DNA from: Bacteroidales bacterium UBA5342
Lineage (GTDB): Bacteria > Bacteroidota > Bacteroidia > Bacteroidales > UBA5342
NCBI GenBank assembly: GCA_002408065.1
Contig: DHQI01000097.1
Location: 1 to 36,130 of the forward strand
Direction of reading: 5' to 3'
DNA: 36,130 bases
Below the pieces are notes generated by a model. The model was not told the origin of the DNA. It ran no database searches and worked only from the letters and a program-made list of their open reading frames with translations. The translations under genes and the position numbers were made by a program. This document shows positions 26,434 to 33,796 of this stretch, piece by piece (the first letter of the stretch is position 1; every line of letters begins with the position of its first letter).

Positions 26434-27909
26434 ATGAAAAAAACATTATTACTTAGTCTTTTTGCTTTTTTTGCAATGAACATTTTCGCGGATGAGATCA
26501 CCACAACAACCATCCTCGACTTTGAAAATGGTGTAGACAGTACTTATGCCCAATATGTAGGTATGGTGCCTTGGCTTAATGCTGCCATTGAAGTAAGCGT
26601 AGATACTGTAGTAGCTAACCCTGAAAAGGGAGGCATCAACGAAACTAACCAATGCTGGATGGTGACCGAAGCCAACGGTGGCTGGTGGACTAACTTCTGG
26701 AATGTGCGTATTGCTGATATAGCCATTAGTAATGAAAATGCCTACCACGAAGGTGGTATGACTCACCCTATCGGCGAGCCGGGTTCTATTACCATCACCG
26801 AAGAAAACCGTTACCTGCATGTAATGCACTACCGTAGCGCACTTACCCAAGGCTTTTCGATGAACATCAACACCTCAAAAAACCATGGTAATGATGCAGC
26901 AGGCACTTTCCGCTGGGATAGCAATAACTCAGAAGCTGGTGTATGGCAAGATCACGTGTTTGACCTGAAAGCGCTTATTGACAACGAAGTGGCTTTTTGT
27001 GGTTTTAACATAATCGTGAACCGTAGTTGGGGTGGTGTCGACAACCCTGCCGAACCTACGTCTTATGCTTTTGATGAAATCGTACTAAGCAGCAGCGCTA
27101 TACCTCGTGGAGCAACCATCCTAAGCGGAGCGGATAATATACTAAACGCCAGCGATACGGCTAAAATTAACAGCTTTACTTTCCAAGAATCACCTACTTA
27201 TGATGAAACTACAGTCGATTTTATGGCTAACCCATTTGGAGAAGACTTTTTGAACCCGGGTGGCGATGTGGTAAAAATCACAAAAGCCGACTCTGTAACT
27301 TGGTGGAAAGCCTTTAACATGGACTTTAACGGCATGTATTTGATTGAACCGGGTGTAACACAATACCTGCACATTCTTTTCAAAGCTGACACTACTATGG
27401 ATTTCCAAATCAGTGTGCGCGACATTGCCAACAAAGAATACACTTCTATCGAAACTTACGACAAAGAAGCATTGACAGAATATGGTTTCGGTTTCTTCGA
27501 CTATGTAATGGACCTCAGTGAAATGCAAGGCATCACAAGCCTGGCTATACGTCCTAACCTGCAAAAGAATGAAGACGACACATACAACAACGACCTGCCT
27601 GGCAGCACTGTATACATCGACGAAATTTTGATTGATGGTAACCCTGATATCCGCATGGACCCTATCACTACGGTAAATGCCATCAAAACAGCAGAAGAAA
27701 TTAATGTGCAGATATTGGCCGGCAACCGTCAATTAAACATCCTTGGCGAGAACTTACTATCAGCCGATGTATATACCATTTCCGGTATTAAAGTAAAATC
27801 TCAAAACCTACAACAAAACGCAACAATAGCTGTAGCACAGCAAGGTATTTACCTTGTTAAAGTCAACAGCGTCGAAGGCAGTATTGTACGCAAAGTAGCA
27901 GTACGATAA
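26434..27909 (+). CDS. Secreted two-module protein of unknown function, probable T9SS cargo
   Basis: The 491-residue protein has a signal peptide (about 1-19), two modules (about 24-226 and 244-408) and a sorting-type C-terminus (about 415-491). That end has the SADVYTISGIKVKSQ and QQGIYLVKV pattern of T9SS domains but lacks the usual PNP start. Both modules match those of the protein at 12085: an early F-E/Q motif, an aromatic block (WWTNFW, WWKAF), Y-L-H-(V/I) followed by a strand, VWQDHVFDLKA or YVMDLSE, and a closing F-D-E-I-V-L or Y-I-D-E-I-L-I followed by IPR/DIR. Module 1 is longer through an insertion. No enzyme motif is seen. Sitting as the first gene before lipoproteins and SusCD, it is in the place where surface glycan-binding proteins are often found, and that role is my inference. 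Confidence 0.8.
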   Translation: MKKTLLLSLFAFFAMNIFADEITTTTILDFENGVDSTYAQYVGMVPWLNAAIEVSVDTVVANPEKGGINETNQCWMVTEANGGWWTNFWNVRIADIAISNENAYHEGGMTHPIGEPGSITITEENRYLHVMHYRSALTQGFSMNINTSKNHGNDAAGTFRWDSNNSEAGVWQDHVFDLKALIDNEVAFCGFNIIVNRSWGGVDNPAEPTSYAFDEIVLSSSAIPRGATILSGADNILNASDTAKINSFTFQESPTYDETTVDFMANPFGEDFLNPGGDVVKITKADSVTWWKAFNMDFNGMYLIEPGVTQYLHILFKADTTMDFQISVRDIANKEYTSIETYDKEALTEYGFGFFDYVMDLSEMQGITSLAIRPNLQKNEDDTYNNDLPGSTVYIDEILIDGNPDIRMDPITTVNAIKTAEEINVQILAGNRQLNILGENLLSADVYTISGIKVKSQNLQQNATIAVAQQGIYLVKVNSVEGSIVRKVAVR

Positions 27910-27925
27910 ACATCACCTTTTTATT

Positions 27926-27965
27926 AAATCATTACCCGGAAAGCAAAAAAACCGGGTAATGATTT
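27926..27965. terminator. Intergenic stem-loop after the two-module gene
   Basis: AAATCATTACCCGG (27926-27939) pairs perfectly over 14 bp with CCGGGTAATGATTT (27952-27965) around a 12-base A-rich loop. No U run follows, so it is more likely to be a partial terminator or an mRNA-stabilising element between a highly expressed first gene and the rest of the operon. It ends 25 bases before the next ATG. Confidence 0.7.
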
Positions 27966-27990
27966 ACCTACAACCATAAAACCGGTTACA

Positions 27991-28392
27991 ATGAATAAGC
28001 ACTTATTGAAAATCTTTTCAGGTCTCTTTTTAATCATAGCTATGTCAGCCTGTGAAGAAGAAAGTGACCCTTCGGCAGACTTTCTGGGCACTTGGAAAAT
28101 TGAACAGATCACTATTAATGATTTGGAACAAACACTATCGGCCTGTGAACTAAATGCCACACTAACATTCGAAGAGTATAACCTCTGTAAACATTACAAC
28201 GAATGTACCGACACCGAAATAAATGACTCCTGGAGCCTGACCGGCAACACCATAAACATCAACTCTTTGCTTCCTGTCTCCTTCGAAGTAGAGCATATTT
28301 CCGCTACCGGACTTGAACTTATGACTTATGATTTTGACAGTATTGGAGACGTCAGAGTTTCACAATATAAATATGTAAAAATTAGCGAGTAG
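27991..28392 (+). CDS. Small lipocalin-like lipoprotein
   Basis: The 133-residue protein has a lipoprotein signal peptide with lipobox MSAC (Cys21), followed by acidic EEESD. That may favour export to the cell surface, as acidic residues after the Cys often do in Bacteroidetes. The mature part begins FLGTWKIEQITIND, the typical first strand of small lipocalin-like domains, and continues with alternating strands (NATLTFEEY, SWSLTGNTININS) to a final strand QYKYVKI. Four cysteines are present, including two in CKHYNEC. Function is unknown. Its place between the module protein and SusC suggests a surface glycan-binding or accessory role, but no binding residues can be named. Confidence 0.75.
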   Translation: MNKHLLKIFSGLFLIIAMSACEEESDPSADFLGTWKIEQITINDLEQTLSACELNATLTFEEYNLCKHYNECTDTEINDSWSLTGNTININSLLPVSFEVEHISATGLELMTYDFDSIGDVRVSQYKYVKISE

Positions 28393-28421
28393 CTACTCTT
28401 TTTATCATCAACTCTATTCTT

Positions 28422-29003
28422 ATGAATCTAAATAGAATCAAAGCTATCGTGGCTATTCTTACAGCCATCATTGCCTTTTCTGCTTGCGATAAGGAAGTAG
28501 ACCTCTCAGGCGATATTACAGGGATTTGGCAACTCAATGCCACCCTCGAAGACGGGGTAGACATCCCCTTGGCAGATAGCACCAAAAACACCAAAATAAT
28601 CTTCAAAGAAAACGGCCTATACCAACTCTATAGTGCTAACGAAGGCATCACACGCCATGGCACTTGGCTCTTCTCCCCGGACGATCGCTTAGATATGTCG
28701 ATGGATCGGAAAAACAACGAAGATCGTCATAAATTCTCAGCCTATGAGCCCTGCCCTGTGGTCTTCCTCATCAATGAAGTCAACAGCCAAACTTTAGAAA
28801 TAAAACACCGCAATACCTCGGATGAACGCAAACGTTTTGTGATGTTTACCACTATGGAAGACGAACAAAGCTATACCGACCTGCAAGCAGCTATAGCGGC
28901 CGAAACAGACATCGACCAAAAGAGAATACTCGAAAGACAATTGATGGATATGGATCAGAAAATGACCACCTATACTTTCACATTCTCCCGCATTAACCCA
29001 TAA
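28422..29003 (+). CDS. Lipocalin-like lipoprotein
   Basis: The 193-residue protein has lipobox FSAC (Cys22) followed by DKEVD. The mature domain opens with DITGIWQLNATLEDG and has further strands KIIFKENGLYQLYS and GTWLFSPDDRLDMSMDR, as in lipocalin-like proteins of Bacteroidetes. A charged helical insert (about 153-180, with DIDQKRILERQLMDMDQK) precedes the last strand TYTFTFSRI. It starts 29 bases after the smaller lipoprotein and 25 bases before susC. The two share fold and position but little sequence, so they are probably old paralogues or a functional pair. Function is not known. A surface accessory to the SusCD importer is inferred from context. Confidence 0.75.
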   Translation: MNLNRIKAIVAILTAIIAFSACDKEVDLSGDITGIWQLNATLEDGVDIPLADSTKNTKIIFKENGLYQLYSANEGITRHGTWLFSPDDRLDMSMDRKNNEDRHKFSAYEPCPVVFLINEVNSQTLEIKHRNTSDERKRFVMFTTMEDEQSYTDLQAAIAAETDIDQKRILERQLMDMDQKMTTYTFTFSRINP

Positions 29004-29028
29004 GAATTAGACTTTTAAGCATACAGTT

Positions 29029-32000
29029 ATGAAACATAACCAATTTAAACGCTTTACTATAACCCTACTGACTTTGTTCACTGCATGGCTTGTCAATGCC
29101 CAAAGTGTCACCGTTAGTGGTAAGGTCACAGACGATAACAATGGCGAAGAGCTGATAGGCGTGGCCGTATCTGTAGTGGTCGACGGACAAACCACTGGTA
29201 CCATTACCGATCTGGAAGGTAACTACACCCTCAGCTGTAACATCGGCGACATTCTTACCTTTTCTTCGCTAGGTTACGAAGAACAAAAAATGAGAGTAGG
29301 AAAAAACCCCGTCATCAATGTGGCGATGGTTAGCAATGCCGAAAATCTGGATGAGCTAATCGTGGTTGGCTATGGTCAACAAAAGAAAGAATCGGTAGTA
29401 GGAGCTATCTCGTCTATCGACAATAAACCATTAGTAGAGACAGCAGCTACCAACATCACCCAATCGATGGCTGGTCGTTTGACGGGGGTACAGGTAGTAC
29501 AATCATCCGGTGAAGTTGGGAATGATGAAGCTTCAATTTACGTCCGTGGTACACCAACTTTTGGCAATAGCAGCCCGCTGATTATTGTCGATGGTATTAT
29601 GCGTGAGAGTTTTTCTCAGATAGACCCTAACGAAATCCAATCATTAAACGTACTAAAAGATGCATCTGCTACGGCAGTATATGGTATCAAAGGAGCCAAC
29701 GGTGTTATCATTGTCACCACCAAACGAGGTCGTGTGAGCAAACCTAAAGTAAATTTCTCTTTCAAAACAGGTATAGCACAACCCACCCGTATCCCGGAAC
29801 CTATAGATGCCTACAGAGCTACGATGATACAAAACATGCGTGAAATCACCGGCGGCACCTACAGCTCACCTACTAACACGTCTCAGGATTTGATGCTTTA
29901 CCGGACAGGTGCTTCTCCTTACACACATTCTGACTATGCCTGGACCGATGTGGTAATGAAAGACCACTCCAACACCATCAATGCAAACATAAACGTATCC
30001 GGTGGTACCGAAAGCATTAAGTACTTTATCTCTGCAGGTGGATTTAATCAGAACAGTATCTACAACTACGACCCTCATACCAAATTTACCCGCTACAACT
30101 TCAGGTCCAACTTTGATATTGACATCACTAAAGATTTCAAAATAGCGCTGAACGTAGGTACACGGGTAGAAAACCGCACACGACCAGCTGCCGTATGGAA
30201 TAACAGCTGGCAAATATACCGTGGCGCCTTTGCTTATAGTGGTCGCGAAGCCCCTTACCTTAACCCTGATGGCTCATTGGGAGGAACAGCTTCGGTAAGA
30301 ACAAACCTAATAGGTGTAATACGCGATGGCGGACATTATGAAAATATAAGATCGGTTCTGGAAACCGGTATTATAGCCACCCACAATCTTGATTTTATTA
30401 CCAAAGGCCTGAAGGTTAAAGGACAAATTGCCTTTGATGACCAAGCCACCAATGAAACACGCTATGCTGCCAACTACCAAGTTTTTGAATACGATGTGGC
30501 ATCTAACGACTATACAGGATATAACGAACCTGTCCCACTGTATTATACCTGGGGAAATGTATATGACACACGTAAACTATATGGTGAACTGTCTTTGATG
30601 TACAACCGTACTTTCGATAAACACAATGTACACGGTATGGTTTTAGGAAACCGTGACATCAAACGCATTGGAACAAACCAATCTACCCAGGAAATGCCTT
30701 ATGCTTCGCAAGGTATAGCCGCACGTAGTACATACAATTATGACTCGCGTTATTTTGTAGAAGCGAGTTTAGGCTATAACGGTTCTGAAAACTTCCCGGC
30801 TGAAAACCGATACGGTTTCTTCCCGGCTGGTGCCATTGGCTGGATGCTTACAAACGAAAACTTTTTTAAAGAAACGAGTCTAAGCAACTATTTAACGTCG
30901 TTCAAAGTAAGAGCCTCATACGGTTTGGTCGGAAATGACAAAATTGGCGGAGAACGCTTTATGTATCTGGAACAATATGAGAATAGTGGCGGAGCCTTAT
31001 TCGGTACTGGAAACAACTGGTATGGCGGCATTCGCAAACCACGTATTGAAAATGCAAATGTGCAGTGGGAAGTAGGTCGCAAAACCAATATTGGTTTTGA
31101 ATCCAATTTCTTTAACGGTCTTTTGATTTTCAACTTTGACTATTTCTATGAATACCGTGATAAAATCTTATTATCTCAGCAAAACACTAAACCCTACTAC
31201 GTTGGTGCCGAGTTCAGCGCTGCTAACGTCGGTATAGTTGACAACAAAGGTTTTGAATTTGATCTGAAGCATAGCAACAGACTTTCTGACGATTTTAACT
31301 ATTACATCAATGCTAACTTTAGTTATGCACACAATACGGTTATTCAAAGAGATGATCCCGCACTAGCTCTGGCCTATCAAAAACAAGCCGGATACCCCAT
31401 CAATATGATGAAAGGATACGAGGTCATTGGTGTTTTCGAAGATTACGAAGACATAGAAAACAGCCCGGCGCAAATTGCTGCTCTTGGCGGACTCGAAGGT
31501 AACAACCACGTTTACCCTGGCGACCTTAAATATAAAGATATCAATGGCGATAATGTGATTAATGAAGATGACGCCACTTGGATAGGCTATCCTTCTGTAC
31601 CCGAAATAGGCTATGGTGTCAATTTTGGAGCTAATTACAAAGGCTTTGACTTTACCATGCTTGTTCAGGGAGCTGCCCGCGCCAGCTTCCCTAAAAACTG
31701 GGAAATCCAAAACCCCTTTAGTAACACCCAGAATGCCCTGGAGCACCACTGGAATTACTGGACACCATTAACAGCCGGAGATGCCGAATACATCAACCGC
31801 TTCTTTATGGACTGGAAAAATAATGAACCTAGTGGTGGCCGTAGTACTTTCTCGGTGGGTTCAGGTAGCTATGTCAGACTTAAGTCGGCACAATTGGGTT
31901 ACACCCTACCAGATCCTGTAGCACAACGCCTAAGGGTAAGTTCGGTTCGCTTTTTCGTTTCAGGCCTTAACCTCTTTATCTGGTCCGAAGAACCTTATCT

Positions 32001-32082
32001 GGATCCGGATAACCGACAACTACGTGGCGGCAACATGCCTCCGACCCGAAACTTCGACTGTGGTGTAAACATTAAATTCTAA
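29029..32082 (+). CDS. SusC-like TonB-dependent outer-membrane transporter
   Basis: The 1017-residue outer-membrane protein has a signal peptide (about 1-24). It continues with a carboxypeptidase-D regulatory-like domain (about 27-100, VSGKVTDDNNGEELIGVAV), a TonB box DELIVVGYG (108-116), a plug domain (about 120-235, with YVRGTP, LIIVDGI, IQSLNVLKDASATAVYG and GVIIVTTKRG) and a 22-strand barrel ending in a C-terminal Phe (CGVNIKF). It imports oligosaccharides across the outer membrane with energy from TonB, in complex with the SusD-like protein encoded 4 bases downstream. The length is normal for the family. Near the end GGNMPPTRNFDCGVNIKF is the standard SusC C-terminus. Confidence 0.95.
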   Translation: MKHNQFKRFTITLLTLFTAWLVNAQSVTVSGKVTDDNNGEELIGVAVSVVVDGQTTGTITDLEGNYTLSCNIGDILTFSSLGYEEQKMRVGKNPVINVAMVSNAENLDELIVVGYGQQKKESVVGAISSIDNKPLVETAATNITQSMAGRLTGVQVVQSSGEVGNDEASIYVRGTPTFGNSSPLIIVDGIMRESFSQIDPNEIQSLNVLKDASATAVYGIKGANGVIIVTTKRGRVSKPKVNFSFKTGIAQPTRIPEPIDAYRATMIQNMREITGGTYSSPTNTSQDLMLYRTGASPYTHSDYAWTDVVMKDHSNTINANINVSGGTESIKYFISAGGFNQNSIYNYDPHTKFTRYNFRSNFDIDITKDFKIALNVGTRVENRTRPAAVWNNSWQIYRGAFAYSGREAPYLNPDGSLGGTASVRTNLIGVIRDGGHYENIRSVLETGIIATHNLDFITKGLKVKGQIAFDDQATNETRYAANYQVFEYDVASNDYTGYNEPVPLYYTWGNVYDTRKLYGELSLMYNRTFDKHNVHGMVLGNRDIKRIGTNQSTQEMPYASQGIAARSTYNYDSRYFVEASLGYNGSENFPAENRYGFFPAGAIGWMLTNENFFKETSLSNYLTSFKVRASYGLVGNDKIGGERFMYLEQYENSGGALFGTGNNWYGGIRKPRIENANVQWEVGRKTNIGFESNFFNGLLIFNFDYFYEYRDKILLSQQNTKPYYVGAEFSAANVGIVDNKGFEFDLKHSNRLSDDFNYYINANFSYAHNTVIQRDDPALALAYQKQAGYPINMMKGYEVIGVFEDYEDIENSPAQIAALGGLEGNNHVYPGDLKYKDINGDNVINEDDATWIGYPSVPEIGYGVNFGANYKGFDFTMLVQGAARASFPKNWEIQNPFSNTQNALEHHWNYWTPLTAGDAEYINRFFMDWKNNEPSGGRSTFSVGSGSYVRLKSAQLGYTLPDPVAQRLRVSSVRFFVSGLNLFIWSEEPYLDPDNRQLRGGNMPPTRNFDCGVNIKF

Positions 32083-32086
32083 GACA

Positions 32087-33757
32087 ATGATATTAAAAAA
32101 CATAAAATACATCCTATTTATTGCCCTGCTTACAAGTGCCTGCGACGACTTTCTGGAACAGGCTCCTGATGTGGCTCTGGACGGAGAAACGGTATTTGGC
32201 ATCTTCGATAATGCCCAAAAGTACCATAATGATATTTACAGTCATTTAGTGAATGGTTATTTAGAAATCAGCAATGGTTACCACAGTATGCCATTAGCCT
32301 GTGTCTCGGACGAAGGCGACTCTTTTCAGGGATACAACACTGGTGTAACGGCATTTAACACTGGCAGCTACAACAACCAAGACAACAAACTAAACAACAG
32401 CTACAATGGCATCCGAAAAATCAATGAGTTCCTTTCCAGAACAGACATTATTCCTTTCCCCGATGATGCGACAAAAAACAGCATGATGGGTGAGGCCTAT
32501 TTTTTACGTGCTTTCTATTTCAACGATATCGTAAAACGCTATGGTGGTTTGCAAATCTTGACAGAAGAAAACATTCTGGTCCCTGGCGATGATTTAATGT
32601 TTGCCCGCAATAGCTATCAGGAATCGGTTGATCAAATGCTAGCTGATTTAGAAATGGCTGTTAGTCTGCTACCTGCTACCCGTATTGATGCCGAACTAGG
32701 CAGAGCAACCAAAGGAGCGGCTATGGCACTAAAAGCAAGAGTACTACTCTATGCCGCCAGCCCGCTCTGGCAATCGCAATACGCCGACCCGGATGGCCGC
32801 AGTGTATGGCAATTGGCTGCTGATGCGGCAAAAGCCGTAATTGACCTGCAAGATGGAGGGACTAAGGTTTACGAACTGTTTAGAACTACCGAAGACGGTA
32901 AAACAGGTGTAGATGCCTGGGAACGTATGTTCTTTACCCGCCGTGTGAATAATGAAGGCAATAAAGAAGTGATTTTCCACAAACACATCTCCCCTATTGG
33001 TTTTGACAATGCAGCCATTAAAAACTGGGCTCCGATTGGCGAAGGCATCGAAGGCTGGGGTGAAGTTAATCCGCTGGAAAATTTTGTAGAACTCTTCGAG
33101 ATGAGCGATGGACGTCCTGGTACCGAAGCTGATCCAAACGATCCCTATGCTAACCGTGACCCTCGTTTTTACAAAACCATTATCTACAATGGCTCAACGT
33201 GGCAAGATGTAGAAATAGAAACCTTTGTAGGTGGTAATCATAATAAAGAATCCGGTAAATATCCGCAAACAGGGTATTACGTCAGAAAGATGCTACCTGA
33301 AGAATTAAAAGCCAATACTCCCGGCTTGGCTAACCACGACTGGACTTATATACGACTGGCCGAGATGTACCTCAACTATGCCGAGGCTTTGAACGAAGTT
33401 AACGGCCCTACCCAGGAGGTGTACGATGCCGTAAACACAATTCGTCTACGTGTGGGGCATGTGGCTTTAGCTGCAGGTCTTTCGAAAGATGATATGCGCA
33501 AGGCCATCCAAAACGAACGTGCTATAGAATTGGCTTTCGAAGGACACCGTTGGTTCGATGCCCGCCGTTGGCTCAAAGCCAATGAGTGGTTTGGTGGTAC
33601 TATGTATAAGATGAGAATTACCAAAGAGAATGGCTCTCTTACTTATAGTAAAGAATTTCATGAAACACGCATCTATCGCGATGTAATGAACCTCTACCCA
33701 ATACCTTTAGGTGAGATGAAGAAGAACCCGTATATGGTACAAAACCCTGGTTGGTAA
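32087..33757 (+). CDS. SusD/RagB-like glycan-binding lipoprotein
   Basis: The 556-residue lipoprotein has lipobox LTSAC (Cys19) followed by DDFLEQAPD, the standard SusD start. The alpha-helical TPR-type core is recognisable: GEAYFLRAFYFNDIVKRYGG (about 139-158), GAAMALKARVLLYAASPLW, YIRLAEMYLNYAEALNEVN and NERAIELAFEGHRWFDARRW near the end. It closes with YPIPLGEMKKNPYMVQNPGW. It forms a lid on the SusC transporter and binds oligosaccharide at the cell surface. The ATG lies 4 bases after the susC stop. Sugar-contact residues vary in this family, so the ligand cannot be predicted from it. Confidence 0.95.
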   Translation: MILKNIKYILFIALLTSACDDFLEQAPDVALDGETVFGIFDNAQKYHNDIYSHLVNGYLEISNGYHSMPLACVSDEGDSFQGYNTGVTAFNTGSYNNQDNKLNNSYNGIRKINEFLSRTDIIPFPDDATKNSMMGEAYFLRAFYFNDIVKRYGGLQILTEENILVPGDDLMFARNSYQESVDQMLADLEMAVSLLPATRIDAELGRATKGAAMALKARVLLYAASPLWQSQYADPDGRSVWQLAADAAKAVIDLQDGGTKVYELFRTTEDGKTGVDAWERMFFTRRVNNEGNKEVIFHKHISPIGFDNAAIKNWAPIGEGIEGWGEVNPLENFVELFEMSDGRPGTEADPNDPYANRDPRFYKTIIYNGSTWQDVEIETFVGGNHNKESGKYPQTGYYVRKMLPEELKANTPGLANHDWTYIRLAEMYLNYAEALNEVNGPTQEVYDAVNTIRLRVGHVALAAGLSKDDMRKAIQNERAIELAFEGHRWFDARRWLKANEWFGGTMYKMRITKENGSLTYSKEFHETRIYRDVMNLYPIPLGEMKKNPYMVQNPGW

Positions 33758-33796
33758 ACATTGAGAACAACAGACTCAATATAAAAACGATAATTT

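Noticed and set aside
27190..27732. 180-codon open frame on the minus strand
   Set aside because: It overlaps the two-module protein gene in antisense. The sense frame has signal peptide, repeats and sorting end.
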